From: Stramonita haemastoma
Taxonomy: Eukaryota; Mollusca; Gastropoda; Neogastropoda; Muricidae
Assembly: GCA_030674155.1 (NCBI GenBank)
Contig: CM060334.1
Location: 17,526,158 to 17,590,157 of the forward strand
DNA: 64,000 nucleotides
Direction: 5' to 3'
Position numbers and translations under genes: made by a program. Positions 1-11,100 of the stretch are shown here, one piece after another (positions within the stretch are counted from its first letter, which is position 1; every line of letters begins with the position of its first letter). The notes below the pieces were generated by a model that saw nothing but the letters and a program-made list of their open reading frames with translations, was not told the DNA's origin and did no database searches.

Positions 1-820
1 TTTTAATAGTCGCTGAAGGTGCTTGAAGGGTGGACATTTTTTCAGATCTCTTGGTTTGAAGAGGAACAGAATCGTTAATACCTACACCGGACTATCATCA
101 TGATTCCAAGAAAATATAGTTTGTAACTTTATTGCCTGATCTTATATGAGTGGCTGGGTAAGAAATATAAATATGTTTCCAGCTTGACTCAATCACAGCA
201 GATGGAGTTCACTGCAAGATGGTTCTAGTCATGTAAACGAAAGAGCTGAGAACATCAAAAATGACCAAGAAAAGAAAGTGTTCTTACCAACTGACTGCAT
301 AGAGTTTGATCAATTTTGAATCTATTGTTAGCCTGTTCATCTTGTTGACTAAGGTCTGTAACACAGCCTATTTTAAAAAATTGATTCCACCATGATGAAT
401 GGGGAAAAATGTGATCGTCTGAAATTATTTATTTTACTCTCTACTGTGTGGTTATCTTATTGACTTGTCAGATTTTATAATAAGCTGTTGTTCTGAATCT
501 GATTCCATGATTGTCTTAGTTCACTTGCCATAATTTGTCGTGTCTTTAATTGTTCTGAATTTTATGCCTATATTGTCCTATTGAGTATTTAGATTGTGTG
601 GTACATTTTATTACTCACTGATTCTTATATGAAATGTAACTAATCAGGTTTTATACATGTTTGAGTGATGTCAATTGATCTGAATCAATTGTGTTATTTC
701 AAATCAATTGTAAAATGATTTTTCATTAATAATGCATACCCCCCAAATATGCTGTTGTCTATATTTTGGTTCTGCCTACAACAATCCATCCATAATGGGT
801 TTTGTTGGCTATTTTGAGGG
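1..820. other. No gene seen
   Basis: AT-rich DNA without splice-bounded or conserved frames. One short palindrome, CAATTGATCTGAATCAATTG, at about 672-691. Confidence 0.6.
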
Positions 821-824
821 ATCG

Positions 825-828
<4 letters not shown>

Positions 829-871
<43 letters not shown>
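829..871. repeat. (GT)n microsatellite
   Basis: About 21 GT units. Confidence 0.95.
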
Positions 872-872
<1 letters not shown>

Positions 873-1099
873 ATGCGCACGCTTTATTTTATTTGCAGAT
901 TTGTAGCAAAAAAGCATTTCTATCACCATCATCACTGTAGTTTTTATGTGTACTTATCTGAATCGAAGACTTCAGTTTTACTACAGTTCCTGCATTTAAT
1001 ATGCATTTAGGACATACTACAACCCACACATGCACACATCACACACATGCATGCACACATACTTGTTCATAGAAGTTTATCTCATAGTCTGTTATATAT

Positions 1100-1100
<1 letters not shown>

Positions 1101-1150
<50 letters not shown>

Positions 1151-1206
1151 CACTCACTAACACTCTCTCTGTCTCTCTCTCTTCTCTCTCTCTCTCTCTC
1201 TCTCTC
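1101..1206. repeat. (CA)n then (CT)n microsatellite
   Basis: About 22 CA units (1101-1146), a short break, then CT-rich repeats to 1206, directly before SINE B. Confidence 0.95.
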
Positions 1207-1220
1207 ACCTCACACACACA

Positions 1221-1556
1221 AGGGGGACAAGATAGCCTAGTGGTCAGAACACCCGCCCGCAATTTGACGACCCGGGTTCGATTCCTTTCGAGGGGATTTT
1301 TCCTCTGGAGTTAACATTAGTGCAAACTCCACTCTCCCCACAAGTCCTTCGGATGAGACTATAAACTGAGGCCCTGTGTGTAAATGCACGCAGAACACCT
1401 TGCGCACACATTAAATCCTGTTCTGCTTTTCATAAGAGTAGGCCATTGTGTGCCAGTGGGAACAGATGACTAGATTTACAAAACTGCAGACACACAGGGA
1501 CTGGATGTAAAAAAGCACATGAGTGCTTACTCCATTATCCTTGATTTAAAAGTGTT
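1221..1556 (+). mobile_element. SINE B copy
   Basis: tRNA-like head with A box TAGCCTAGTGGTCAGAAC and B box GGTTCGATTCC. The body has GTCCTTCGGATGAGACTAT, a GCGCACACATTAAATCCTGT segment and the conserved GGGACTGGATGTAAAAAAGC tail. Confidence 0.85.
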
Positions 1557-1582
1557 GTTTTTTTAAATAATAAAAATAACAC

Positions 1583-1583
<1 letters not shown>

Positions 1584-1644
<61 letters not shown>
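1584..1644. repeat. (CA)n microsatellite
   Basis: About 30 CA units. Confidence 0.95.
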
Positions 1645-1647
<3 letters not shown>

Positions 1648-2019
1648 ATATTTTCAAAAGTCAAATAAAAATAGGAAAACAGACTGTCATCCAGATCTCG
1701 AAGTTTGAAAATCTCGCTCTCCCCTGGATATGTAAGGTGGAAGTGTACAGAGGAAATGTAGAAAGGGAAACAATCCCAGTAATGCTTAACTGAACCACAC
1801 CTTGGATTATGTCCCACCATTGTAGCCTTTTGTGAGATAGATTTTCACTTCATAGAACCCTATTGTACTGTATATAACTCTCAGAAATGTATTGTATTCT
1901 ATTCTTTTTTGTTCTATTTTAGTCACATGATATTTGTATGGAATTTGGGCTGCTTTCCCTTGAGAGAGTGCATCACCTTAAGTGTAGTGCTATCATATTT
2001 TTTTTAGTGTCATTTATTC

Positions 2020-2357
2020 TTTATTCTTTTATTTTGAGGATAATGGAATAAGCACTCATGTGCTTTTTTACATCCAGTCCCCATGTGAATGCAGCTTTGA
2101 AAATTTTGTCATCCGTCCCCACCAGCACACAATGGCCTACTCTTTTCCAAAAAGTGGAACGGGTTTTAACATGTCCTGTCTGCATATCTATTTGTCTCCC
2201 TACAAAGAATGGCTTTTTTTCTACAGAATTTTTGCAAGGACAACTCTCTTGTTGCCATGGGTTCTTTTGTCTTGGACTTTTTGGTTTTTTGCTCAAGGAC
2301 TTTGGTTTATTATCTCATCTCAAAGACTAGCACCCTGACCACTAATCAAGGTCTACT
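2020..2357 (-). mobile_element. SINE B tail joined to SINE C body
   Basis: 2020-2172 is reversed SINE B tail (AATGGAATAAGCACTCATGT, ATCCAGTCCCCATGTG). From 2173 it changes to SINE C body (TTTCTACAGAATTTTTGCAA, TATCTCATCTCAAAGACTAG). The C copy continues at 2669-2707 beyond a SINE A insertion. Confidence 0.7.
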
Positions 2358-2668
2358 TGATGGGGGAAAAGTTAAAGTCTGTCCCGAGCCTAAGGCTCAT
2401 CAGGCCGGGGCTTAACCCGGTTTCTGTGGCGTTAAGCGACTGAGAGTCATAGACTCCCCCTGGATAGGACGCCAGTCTATCGCAGGGTTAACCCCCAACA
2501 CAAGGTTGGTACCCCCTTTTACACCTGGGTGGGGTGAGAAAATAGCCGTAAAGTGCCTTTTCCAAGGGCACAACGCCATAGCGGAAAGCTGGGATCGAAC
2601 CCGCAACCTTTAGATTACGAGTCCAACGCCCTAACCACTAGACTACAGCGGCGGCTGATGGGGAAAAG
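2358..2668 (-). mobile_element. SINE A copy, full length, inserted in SINE C
   Basis: tRNA-derived SINE with its head at the right (2655 inward). The minus strand has A box TAGTCTAGTGGTTAGGGCG and B box GGTTCGATCCC, then a conserved body ending AGTCTGTCCCGAGCC. Flanked by near-perfect repeats TGATGGGGGAAAAG (2358-2371) and TGATGGGGAAAAG (2656-2668), read as the target duplication in a SINE C copy. Confidence 0.85.
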
Positions 2669-2709
2669 CTTGACCTGAAATGGGGACTGAATCTGCAAGT
2701 CTCATTTTC

Positions 2710-4170
2710 TAGATGGGTGCATTAACTTGGACCACGACCACCAAAATGTGATTTACATGTGTTTTGTGTTGTTGTTTTGTGGGTGTGTGTGTGTGCATGT
2801 GCGTGTGCGTGGTGCCATGCCACACAGCTAAGAACACTTGCATACAAGCATTTATGTTGTGTGGCAAGATAAAGCTGAAAAAAATATGGATTACTTTGCC
2901 AGTTGGGTTATCAGGTTGAACAGGGCGTAACCTTGATATACTGAGTGACCTCAATTTTCTAAACAAACCTGCAAAAGCAACTGTCTTCTTTAAAACTTTA
3001 GAAGTGCTTTGATCCCACTAAGCAACCAACCATCCCCCCCCCCCCACTCCCCTCCTTTTACAAAGGCTTTCCTACTGACTACACATTTGTGTGAATCCTT
3101 TATTTCATAAATTCATCGATTTACCATATCCATTTCAGATTAGATATTGTACTTATTCAACCGAATTTAAACCAAAAGTGCAGGGGGTAGGGATGAGGAT
3201 TAACCCCCCCCCCCCCTCTAAAATCTCTATCTCCCCCTGGGATGGTAGGGAACATCGAAGGAAAGTTTGTAAATTTGCGGGTTTGGTATTTTTTATATTT
3301 TATTTGCCTTTATTTGTATAAACTGGTGATTTTTTTTTAATTGTTTGTTTATCAACTTTTTGTGGGTGGGTAGGGTGGGGTGGGGTGAAGGACAAAGTGT
3401 AAAGAAACTCTGCGCTTATCCATTTACAATCAACAAAAACATTCATGTTAGGTTCATATTCCTCTTTTTCCTTGCTTGCTCTCTTTTATGTAACTTGGCC
3501 TTTAAATAACATCAATGGCTGACAAAGCTTTTGTCCTCGGCCGAGAGAAATGTTTATAAAGAGGTTATCATTTTGCCTTTTTTTTTTTTTTTTTTAAATG
3601 GACATAGATTATTCATGCCCTCTTGTATATGCTGTCAGAACCCTATCTTTGTCCTGGTTTAATATTTGCATTTGTTTTTTTAACACACCCCACACACACA
3701 CACACAACACACACACCACAACCACAACAACACCCACACACTGCTTACTGGCTTTACAGCTCCATAACTGAAGTAGTTTCCAGTTTTTTTTGAGTTTGGG
3801 AAAGAAACTATTTCCAAGACCTTTTAAATCCCATCATGTCTGTGCTACAAACCAAATTGCCAAGTAGTTTAGAAAACAAAAAACAAAAAAACATTTCCTT
3901 TTTATTGTTTAAAAAAACAAAAACAAAAGGGAACCCAATCACCTCCCCCAAAAAGATTTTTCCCCTGTTTTACTTATTGGGAGGTATAAAAGTGAGGAAA
4001 AACATGTGTGTCAAGGAGCTCCTTACAATCACATGGGTTGTGCCATTGTTTTTCACCCTTTTGGGTAAGCCAAACTTTGATGTTTTTAACTTTTGGTTTT
4101 CATTCTTTGCCCACTTTTTTATTAATAATGGGGTTTACACTCTAGCCGCGCGCTGTACCTAGGGTTGGGC
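2710..4170. other. No gene seen
   Basis: Homopolymer C, T and A runs and short CA/AC patches. No conserved frame. Confidence 0.6.
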
Positions 4171-4177
4171 ATTGATC

Positions 4178-4432
4178 GTAATCTAAAGGTGGGGTTGATC
4201 CCAGCTTTCGGCTATGGCGTTGTGCCCTTGGAAAAGGCACTTTATGGCTATTTTCTCACCCACCCAGGTGTTTAAAAGGGGTACCAACCTTTGTTGGGGG
4301 TTAACCCTGCGATGACGGCGTCCTATCCAGGGGGGGGTCTATGACTCTCAGTCGCTTAACGCCCCGAAAACCGGGATAAGCACCGGCCTGATGACTTAAG
4401 GCTCGGGGCAGACTTTTAAATTTACTTTAACT
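4178..4432 (+). mobile_element. SINE A copy, 5'-truncated
   Basis: Begins at AATCTAAAGG within the tRNA-like head, so the A box is lost. The body and CTTAAGGCTCGGGGCAGACT tail match other A copies. It ends about 85 bp before the gap. Confidence 0.8.
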
Positions 4433-4516
4433 CTTACAGTCGGCTAGTTAACCCCAAAACTATCAAAAAAAAAGGGCTTTTTTAGCTAAAAGTGCAGTTT
4501 ATGGATGTGTTACCCT

Positions 4517-4616
4517 NNNNNNNNNNNNNNNNNNNNNNNNNNNNNNNNNNNNNNNNNNNNNNNNNNNNNNNNNNNNNNNNNNNNNNNNNNNNNNNNNNNN
4601 NNNNNNNNNNNNNNNN
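4517..4616. other. Assembly gap, 100 N
   Basis: A run of exactly 100 unknown bases, the conventional placeholder for a gap of unknown size. Confidence 1.
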
Positions 4617-4995
4617 CCCCCCCCTTCCAGCTGATATCAACTCACTCCCTCCCCTAAATTTGTAGTCATTCAGCTGATATCAACTACCCCCCAATGTGTA
4701 GTCATTCAGCTATCAATGAACCACCACCCCCTCCCCAATAATGTGTAGTCATTCAGCTGATATCAACTAATTCCCTTCCCCCCCCCCCCTATAATGTGTA
4801 ATAATGTGTAGTCATTCAGCTAATATCAACCAACTACCCCCCCCCCCCCCCCCCCCAATAATGTGTAGTCATTCAGCTGATATCAACTAACTCCCCCACC
4901 CCCATAATGTGCAGTCATTCAGCTATCAATGACCCCCCCCTTTCCCTAATAATGTGTAGTCATTCATCTGATATCAAACCACCCCCCCCCAGCTG
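4617..4995. repeat. C-rich minisatellite next to the assembly gap
   Basis: About seven units of AATGTGTAGTCATTCAGCTGAT then ATCAAC and a pure C tract of variable length (up to about 20). It borders the N run, so the array probably extends into the gap. Confidence 0.9.
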
Positions 4996-5019
4996 ACATT
5001 GCTTCTCCCTCTTTTCTTT

Positions 5020-5312
5020 CAATGTATTTGTATATGTACCACTTTATGTCACAGCAGATTTCTCTGCGTAAAATTTGGGCTGCTCTCCCCAGGGAGAGCG
5101 CGTCGCCACATGTGCAGCGCCTACCCTTTTTTTTTTCTTTTTCCTGCATGCAACTGTATTTGTTTCCTTATCAGAGTGGCTTTTTTCTACAGAATTTTGC
5201 CAGGGTCAACCCCTTGTTGCTGTGGGTTCTTTTACGTGTGCTAAATAGTGATGTGTAACACACGGGACCTCAGTTTATCGTCTTGTCTGAAAGACTGGTG
5301 GTGCCTTTCCCA
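5020..5312 (-). mobile_element. SINE C copy, head missing
   Basis: Matches the family from TATGTACCACTTTATGTCAC through GGGAGAGCGCGTCGCCACAT to TTATCGTCTTGTCTGAAAGA. No tRNA-like head is seen after that. Confidence 0.75.
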
Positions 5313-5717
5313 TGACATAATTCAGATATTCTAGAGACCTTGACCTCAACTACAGAAAGAAGTAAGGAACAGTTGAAGATCAAAACGAAAGTGTTAAGCA
5401 ACAGAATGATAACGAGATCATAACTGATTCATGTCCTTGATCAAAATGTCAATAATATTGGGGAGGTTGTGTTATCTTGATTTAACAGAGATAAAATGAA
5501 GGGTAAAAGAACAATACATGCCAAGTTGTCTTCTGATTTGACCTGATCTGAAATGGAGCACATGGCACAATGCTTTTATCTGAAATGGTGAGATAGGGTG
5601 ATGAGTGGTTACGGTCAAGGCCCTCTAGCACTTTGTATTCTGATGGAGTCGGCTGACATCCCCCCCCTATTGGTGATAAGAGAGCTGTTGTCTGATAGTT
5701 CCCCAAGGTTTTATATA

Positions 5718-5861
5718 TGTGACACTCCACCACATGAGTCGCATTGCACCATAGGTCAGTTATGCAATCGATCAACAACTTGACCTCTACCTGCCTGTAA
5801 TGGCTCCTAGCAGAAAAGTGGGTCGGGTGCTAAGAGACTCGTTTCGTGGTGGAGTGTCACA
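5718..5861. mobile_element. TA-flanked MITE, short form
   Basis: 144 bp with terminal inverted repeats: TGTGACACTCCACCACATGA left, and TGTGACACTCCACCACGAAA read on the minus strand from the right. TA dinucleotides flank both ends (5716-5717, 5862-5863), as expected for a Tc1/mariner-type non-autonomous element. Confidence 0.85.
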
Positions 5862-5880
5862 TATGGTAGTGCACGCGCAG

Positions 5881-6060
5881 TTTTTAAACTTTATTTATTT
5901 TTTACATTATCATAAACACTACGTGCTGCTATAAAATTTCGCTCATTTAAAAGCTTGTTATCTAAGCTTTCCAATGATTTAAACTTTACACACTTAGTTT
6001 AGTTTTACATATCAATATCAAGGGTTGTTTGACCCCATCCAACTGCAAAACAACAATGGC
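5881..6060. repeat. Interspersed repeat H, copy 1
   Basis: TTAAAAGCTTGTTATCTAAG, ACATATCAATATCAAGGGTT and GTTTGACCCCATCC recur, inverted, at 12100-12300 (AACCCTTGATATTGATATGT, CTTAGATAACAAGTTTTTAA). A weaker relative is at 36880-37015. Confidence 0.65.
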
Positions 6061-6479
6061 TGCTGTTTAACTTAGCATGTAGGTCGTACTACTAATTCTG
6101 TTAAGTTAGCGCAACCAGGGCTAAATCCTCTCCCAAAGTGTATTGAACAGAATAGTTTCTGCTGCCTAAGTTTCCATGTACAATTTTATGTAGTATTTGT
6201 GCAGTAATTTACAACTTTTATATTGTCTGCGAATTTTGCCAGACAGCTTGTTGCTGTAGGTTCTTTGCACACAAACCCTTGAGCCGTGATCAGACATCTA
6301 AGTGCAGAAAGGGAAAGTTCTTTGGACCTTCCACTGTTCTGTTGATGCAACTGATATCTTACAAAGGACAGCTGTTGCAGTAGGTACAGTACAGACCCAC
6401 CAAGTAATTATGAGAGACCCCGACTGTGTAAAAATATATGTCCTGACACAATATGAGTGTGAGAGATGAATGTACTGCC

Positions 6480-6720
6480 ATGTTCCTAAAGTATTAAAAA
6501 AAAACTTGAACTGGAATCTGTATCTTTTCCTTTTGTCACTAAGTTTGATGGACCAAGTGGGCTTGTGTGAGCCGCCACCATCCCCGACCACCACCCATGT
6601 TCCTATAGTATTAAAAAAACAAACTTGAACTAGAATCTGTATCTTTTCGTCTACTAAGTTTGCTGGACCAAGTGGGCTTGTGTGGGCCGCCACCATCCCC
6701 GACGACCACCCTCCGGGTTA
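6480..6720. repeat. Two tandem ~120-bp units adjoining the palindrome
   Basis: Units 6480-6598 and 6599-6720 share TATTAAAAAA, CTTGAACTGGAATCTGTATC, ACCAAGTGGGCTTGTGTG and GCCGCCACCATCCCCGAC. An inverted relative is at 16855-17000. Confidence 0.8.
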
Positions 6721-6759
6721 CTTTCTTATATATTTTCCTAAAGCCTGCATCCTGAGTAC

Positions 6760-6920
6760 TACTTACTCTTTCTCAGCCCATCAGAATAGCTCTTACTGGA
6801 TGAGAAGTCTTTTCTGATTGGCTGAGAAATCCCCATTCAGAATGGCTCTTACTGAATGAGAAGTCTTTTCTGATTGGCTGAGAAAAAGAGTGAGTAGTAC
6901 TCACAAAAGGGGCTTTTGGA
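6760..6920 (+). promoter_or_regulatory. CCAAT/TATA promoter-like block, left side of palindrome
   Basis: Two TCTGATTGGCTGAGAA motifs (inverted CCAAT is ATTGG) lie upstream of GGTATATAAGAAAG at 6920-6933. Repeated CCAAT boxes upstream of TATATAAG are typical of histone-like RNA polymerase II promoters. No gene start was found downstream; this is a motif-based call only. Confidence 0.35.
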
Positions 6921-7156
6921 AGGTATATAAGAAAGTACCCCGTAGGGTGGGGGTCGGGGATGGTGGCGGCACACACAACCCACCTAGTCTACAAACTTAA
7001 AACACACATTTGGTGCAGTTAAATAGAAACGCGTGTTTTAAGTTTGTAGACTAGGTGGGTTGTGTGTGCCGCCACCATCCCCGACCCCCACCCTACGGGG
7101 TACTTTCTTATATACCTTCCAAAAGCCCCTTTTGTGAGTACTACTCACTCTTTCTC
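6880..7156. repeat. Near-perfect palindrome, ~125-bp arms, 27-bp loop
   Basis: Left arm 6880-7005 and right arm 7033-7156 are reverse complements except for one small length difference in an A run. Each arm contains GGTATATAAGAAAG, a CCCACCCTACGGGG-type GC block and the tip CCACCTAGTCTACAAACTT. The loop holds GTGCAGTTAAATAGAAAC, which recurs in the related hairpins at 7330 and 16790. Confidence 0.93.
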
Positions 7157-7290
7157 ATCCAATCAGAAAAGACTTTTCTCATCCAATCAGAAAAGACTTT
7201 TCACATCCAATCAGAAGAGACCTCTCTCATCCAATCAGAAAAAGAGTGAGTAGTACTCACTAGGGGGCTTTTGGAAGGTATATAAGAAAG
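7100..7290. promoter_or_regulatory. Array of four CCAAT boxes between two TATATAAG-type motifs
   Basis: CATCCAATCAGAA occurs four times at about 7157-7232 (with AAGACTTTT spacers), flanked by CTTATATACC at 7107-7116 (minus-strand TATATAAG) and GGTATATAAGAAAG at 7277-7290. The layout resembles a bidirectional promoter, but no gene is attached. Confidence 0.4.
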
Positions 7291-7295
7291 TAACC

Positions 7296-7400
7296 CACAC
7301 ATACCCACCTAGTCTACAAACTTGAGACAAGCGTTTCTTAAAGACCAGTGCAGTTAAATAGAAACGTGTGTCTTAAGTTCGTAGACTAGGTGGGTTTGTG
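7296..7400. repeat. Second hairpin of the CTAGTCTACAAACTT family
   Basis: CCCACCTAGTCTACAAACTT (7302-7321) pairs with AAGTTCGTAGACTAGGTGGG (7375-7394). The loop includes GTGCAGTTAAATAGAAAC as in the large palindrome. Confidence 0.8.
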
Positions 7401-7870
7401 GGTTTGCATGACCACCTGGGAGAAGGGCGGGGGGTTAGGGCCCATCAGTTGAGTGGGGCTCATCCCCTCCTTGCTCTGCACCATTCCTGCAGACTCCATG
7501 CCCGAGGTGGGCGGGTTCTCCTGAAAAAAAGTCACACCACCAGCCCTTCAATATCCCACACCTCTCTCAATATTTACACTACACTGAATTATTTTTTTTC
7601 AATATTCACAAATATTTTTTCAACTGTCAATATTTTTCTTTTTAACAACACACTGAATATTTTTTTCCAACAGTCACTGAATATTCACTGATGATTTTTT
7701 TTTTTTTTTTACATTTGTGTCAAATATTTTTACAACTGTCTTTTTTCTTTTTTTTTTTACAACACACTGAATTTGTTTTTTTGGTTGCAATTGTCACAAA
7801 TATTTTTTACAACCGTCAATACTTTTTACAACACACTGAATATTTTTACAACAACCACTGATATGCACAA

Positions 7871-8156
7871 GCCGCCACTGTAGTCTAGTGGTTAGGGCGA
7901 TGGACTTGTAATCTAAAGGTTGCGGGTTCGATCCCAGCTTTCAGCTATTGCGTTGTGCCCTTGGAAAAGGCACTTTACGGCTATTTTCCCACCCCACCCA
8001 GGTGTAAAAGGGGTACCAATCTTGTGTTGGGGTTAACCCTGCGATAGACTGGCGTCCTATCCTGGGGGGAGTCTATGACTCTCAGTCGCTTAACGCCACA
8101 GAAACCGGGATAAGCACTGGATGAGCCTTAGGCTCGCGACAGACTGATATGCACAA
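7871..8156 (+). mobile_element. SINE A copy inside the AT-rich satellite
   Basis: Head GCCGCCACTGTAGTCTAGTG with B box GGTTCGATCCC, body as in other copies. Perfect 14-bp target duplication ACTGATATGCACAA at 7857-7870 and 8143-8156; the repeat is itself satellite sequence. Confidence 0.92.
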
Positions 8157-8366
8157 TAGTCACTGAATTTTTTTTTTAAATTGTCACAATTTTTGACAAC
8201 ACAATGAATATTTTTACAACAGTCACTGAATATTCATAGCAGTCACTGAATATATATATATATTTTTTTTTTTTTACAACGGTCACAAATATTTTTACAA
8301 CTGTCAATTTTTTTTTTTTTTACCACAATATTTTTACAGCAGTCACTGAATATTCACAGTAGTCAC

Positions 8367-8369
<3 letters not shown>

Positions 8370-8421
<52 letters not shown>
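8370..8421. repeat. (TA)n within the satellite
   Basis: About 25 TA units followed by a T run. Confidence 0.95.
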
Positions 8422-8438
<17 letters not shown>

Positions 8439-9319
8439 TTTTACAATTGTCACATATTTCTACAACTGTCCATATATTTATTTTCAACACAATGAATATA
8501 TTTACAGCAGTCACTGAATATTCACAGTAGTCACTGAATATTTTTGTTACAATTGTCACAAATATTTTCACAACTGTCTATATATTTTTTTACAACACTT
8601 TTTACAAGTTACAAAATATTTACAATAGTCACTGAATATTTTGGGGGGGTTGCAATGGTCACAAATATTTTTACAACTGTCAATTACTTCTTTTTTTTTT
8701 TTCTACAACACACTGAATATTTTTACAACAATCACAGACTATTCACAATAGTCACTGAATATTTTTGTTACAATTGTCACAAATATCTTTACAACTGTCA
8801 ATTTTTTTTTTTAACACACTGAACATTTTTACAGCATTTACTGAATATTTACAATAGTCACTGAATTTTTTTTTTTTTACAATTCTCACAAATATCTTTA
8901 CAATTGTCAATTATTTTTTTTAAACACAATGATTATTTTTACAGCAGTAACTGAATACTAACAATAGTCTCTGAATGTTTATTTTTCATACAATTGTCAC
9001 AAATATTTTTACAACTGGCAATATTTTTTACAACACACTGAATATTTTTACAACATGTTACAGAATATTTAACAATTGTCACTGAATATTTTTGTTACAA
9101 TTGTCACAAATATTTTTGCCTCTGTTAATATATTTTATTTTACAAATGTAACAAATAGTTTTACAACTGACAATTTTTTTTTTTTACAACACACGGAATA
9201 TTTCTTTTAAAACAATCACTTAATATTCACACTAGTCTCTAAATTTATTTACTTTTTTTTTTAACAATATTTCCTACAACACACTGAATATTTTTACAAC
9301 AGTCACTAAATATTCATAT

Positions 9320-9447
9320 ATATGACATTCTGTTCACTGCTATGTGGTCAATGTTTTAATGTATTATCATTCTAGTAAAGACCCCTGAGGAAGAGGTTCC
9401 TACCTCTAAAATTTGGGGGAAAAGATTACCAAGTGTTTGCTTCTGGT

Positions 9448-9514
<67 letters not shown>

Positions 9515-9655
9515 ATACATATATTAGTAATAGGCACCCATCGGTCTTGGAAGACTATGGAGTTGCGCTCTAGTTTTTAAAACGCAAAGCCTGGGTAAGT
9601 AAGTATGGAGGGCAAACTGTTACAATATATATATCTCTCTATATATATATTAACA
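9320..9655. other. Non-satellite insertion within the array
   Basis: Contains AGACCCCTGAGGAAGAGGTT, AAAGATTACCAAGTGTTTGC, a TC microsatellite (9454-9513) and CCCATCGGTCTTGGAAGACT. None of these fits the satellite unit. Origin unknown, probably a transposon fragment. Confidence 0.6.
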
Positions 9656-10734
9656 ATTCTCCCAAATATTTTTACAACTGGCCATTGATATTTTTTACAG
9701 CACACTGAATACTTTAAAACAGTAACTGAATATTCACATCAGTCACTGAATATTTTTGTTACAATTGTCACACATATTTTTACAACTGTCACTTGATATT
9801 TTCTACAACAGTCACTGAATATTCACAACAGTCACTGAATATTTTTTGGTTACAATTGTCACACATATTTTTACAACTGTCAATTTATATTTTTTTACAA
9901 CTGGCAATTAATATTTTTTACAACACACTGAATATTTTTTAAAACAGTTATTGAATATTCACAATAGTCACTGAATATTTTTGTTACAATTGTCACAAAT
10001 ATTTTTACAACTGTCAGTTTATATTTTTTTTACAATTGGCAATTAATATTTTTTACAACACACTGAATATTTTTTACAACAGTTATTGAATATTCACAAT
10101 AGTCACTGAATATTTTTGTTACAATTGTCACAAATATTTTTACAACTGTCAATTTATATTTTTTACAACACACTGAATATTTTTACAACAGTAACTGAAT
10201 AATCTTTTTTTTCAATTGTCACAAATATTTTTACAACTGTCAATTGGTGTTTTTAAAAACACATTGAATATTTTTTACAACAAGTCAGTGAATATTCACA
10301 ATAGTCGCTGAATATTTTTGTTACAATTGTCACAAATATCTTTACAACTGTCAATATTTTTTTTAACACACTGAACATTTTTACAGCATTTACTGAATAT
10401 TTACAATAGTCACTGAATTTTTTTTTTTTTTACAATTCTCACAAATATCTGTACAATTGTCATTTGTTTTGTAACACAATGATTATTTTTACAGCAGTAA
10501 CTGAATATTAACAATAGTCTCTGAATGTTTGTTTTTTTTATATACAATTGTCACAAATATTTTTACAACTGGCAATATTTTTTACAACACACTGAATATT
10601 TTTATAACATGTTACAGAATATTTAACAATTGTCACTGAATATTTTTGTTACAATTGTCACAAATATTTTTGCCTCTGTTAATATATTTTATTTTACAAA
10701 TGTAACAGTTTTACAATTCAATTTTATATTCACC

Positions 10735-11100
10735 ACAATGTTGTGTTAGTCTGTGTGTGTGTGTGTGTTGTGTGTGTGTGTGTGTGTGCGCGTGCATACG
10801 TACGTGCGTGCGTGCGTGTCTGTATGTGTGTGCATGCAGGCCTATATCAATATTTATTTTATTACTCTGTGTGTGTGTGTGTGTGTGTGTATTCTTTTAC
10901 ATATGTGTAGACTTTTACACGCCATTGTAGATGAAAACAACGCACTATTGAAAACAATAATCAAGCGCAGAATCAGAGTTCTTTCTATCACAGTGCACAA
11001 AATCTTTGTAAATGATGACGTAAACAATTCCGTTGTCACCCCAGCACTTGCGCACCACCTATCTCAGTTACTCCCCCTGCTTCGCAATAAGCGCTTATTG
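10735..11100. other. Microsatellite plus unique segment interrupting the satellite
   Basis: GT-rich runs (10750-10895), then about 200 bp of ordinary-composition DNA (10905-11100) with an open plus-strand frame of no recognised family (HAIVDENNALLKTIIKRRIR). Satellite resumes at TGTCACAAGTATTTTTACAA. Confidence 0.6.

Noticed and set aside
829..1010. Open frames of repeated Cys-Val or His-Thr
   Set aside because: They are translations of GT/CA microsatellites; the same artefact appears at every dinucleotide tract in the window.
2412..2606. Frame [20 protein letters not shown] and its repeats
   Set aside because: It recurs only because SINE A is repeated, and it spans the tRNA-like head; no splice context or conservation.
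4617..4995. CRISPR-like array
   Set aside because: Repeats are variable minisatellite units separated by C runs in eukaryotic DNA, not fixed repeats with unique spacers.
6298..6696. 132-codon minus-strand frame
   Set aside because: It spans two tandem ~120-bp repeat units and has no family resemblance or splice support.
6760..7290. Histone gene cluster suggested by CCAAT/TATA promoter pattern
   Set aside because: No histone coding sequence and no histone mRNA 3' stem-loop were found nearby, so only the promoter-like motif is reported.
7871..7945. Possible tRNA gene
   Set aside because: A and B boxes are present, but the cloverleaf is not complete and the sequence continues into a SINE body with target duplications. 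The same applies to the heads of SINE B, C and D.
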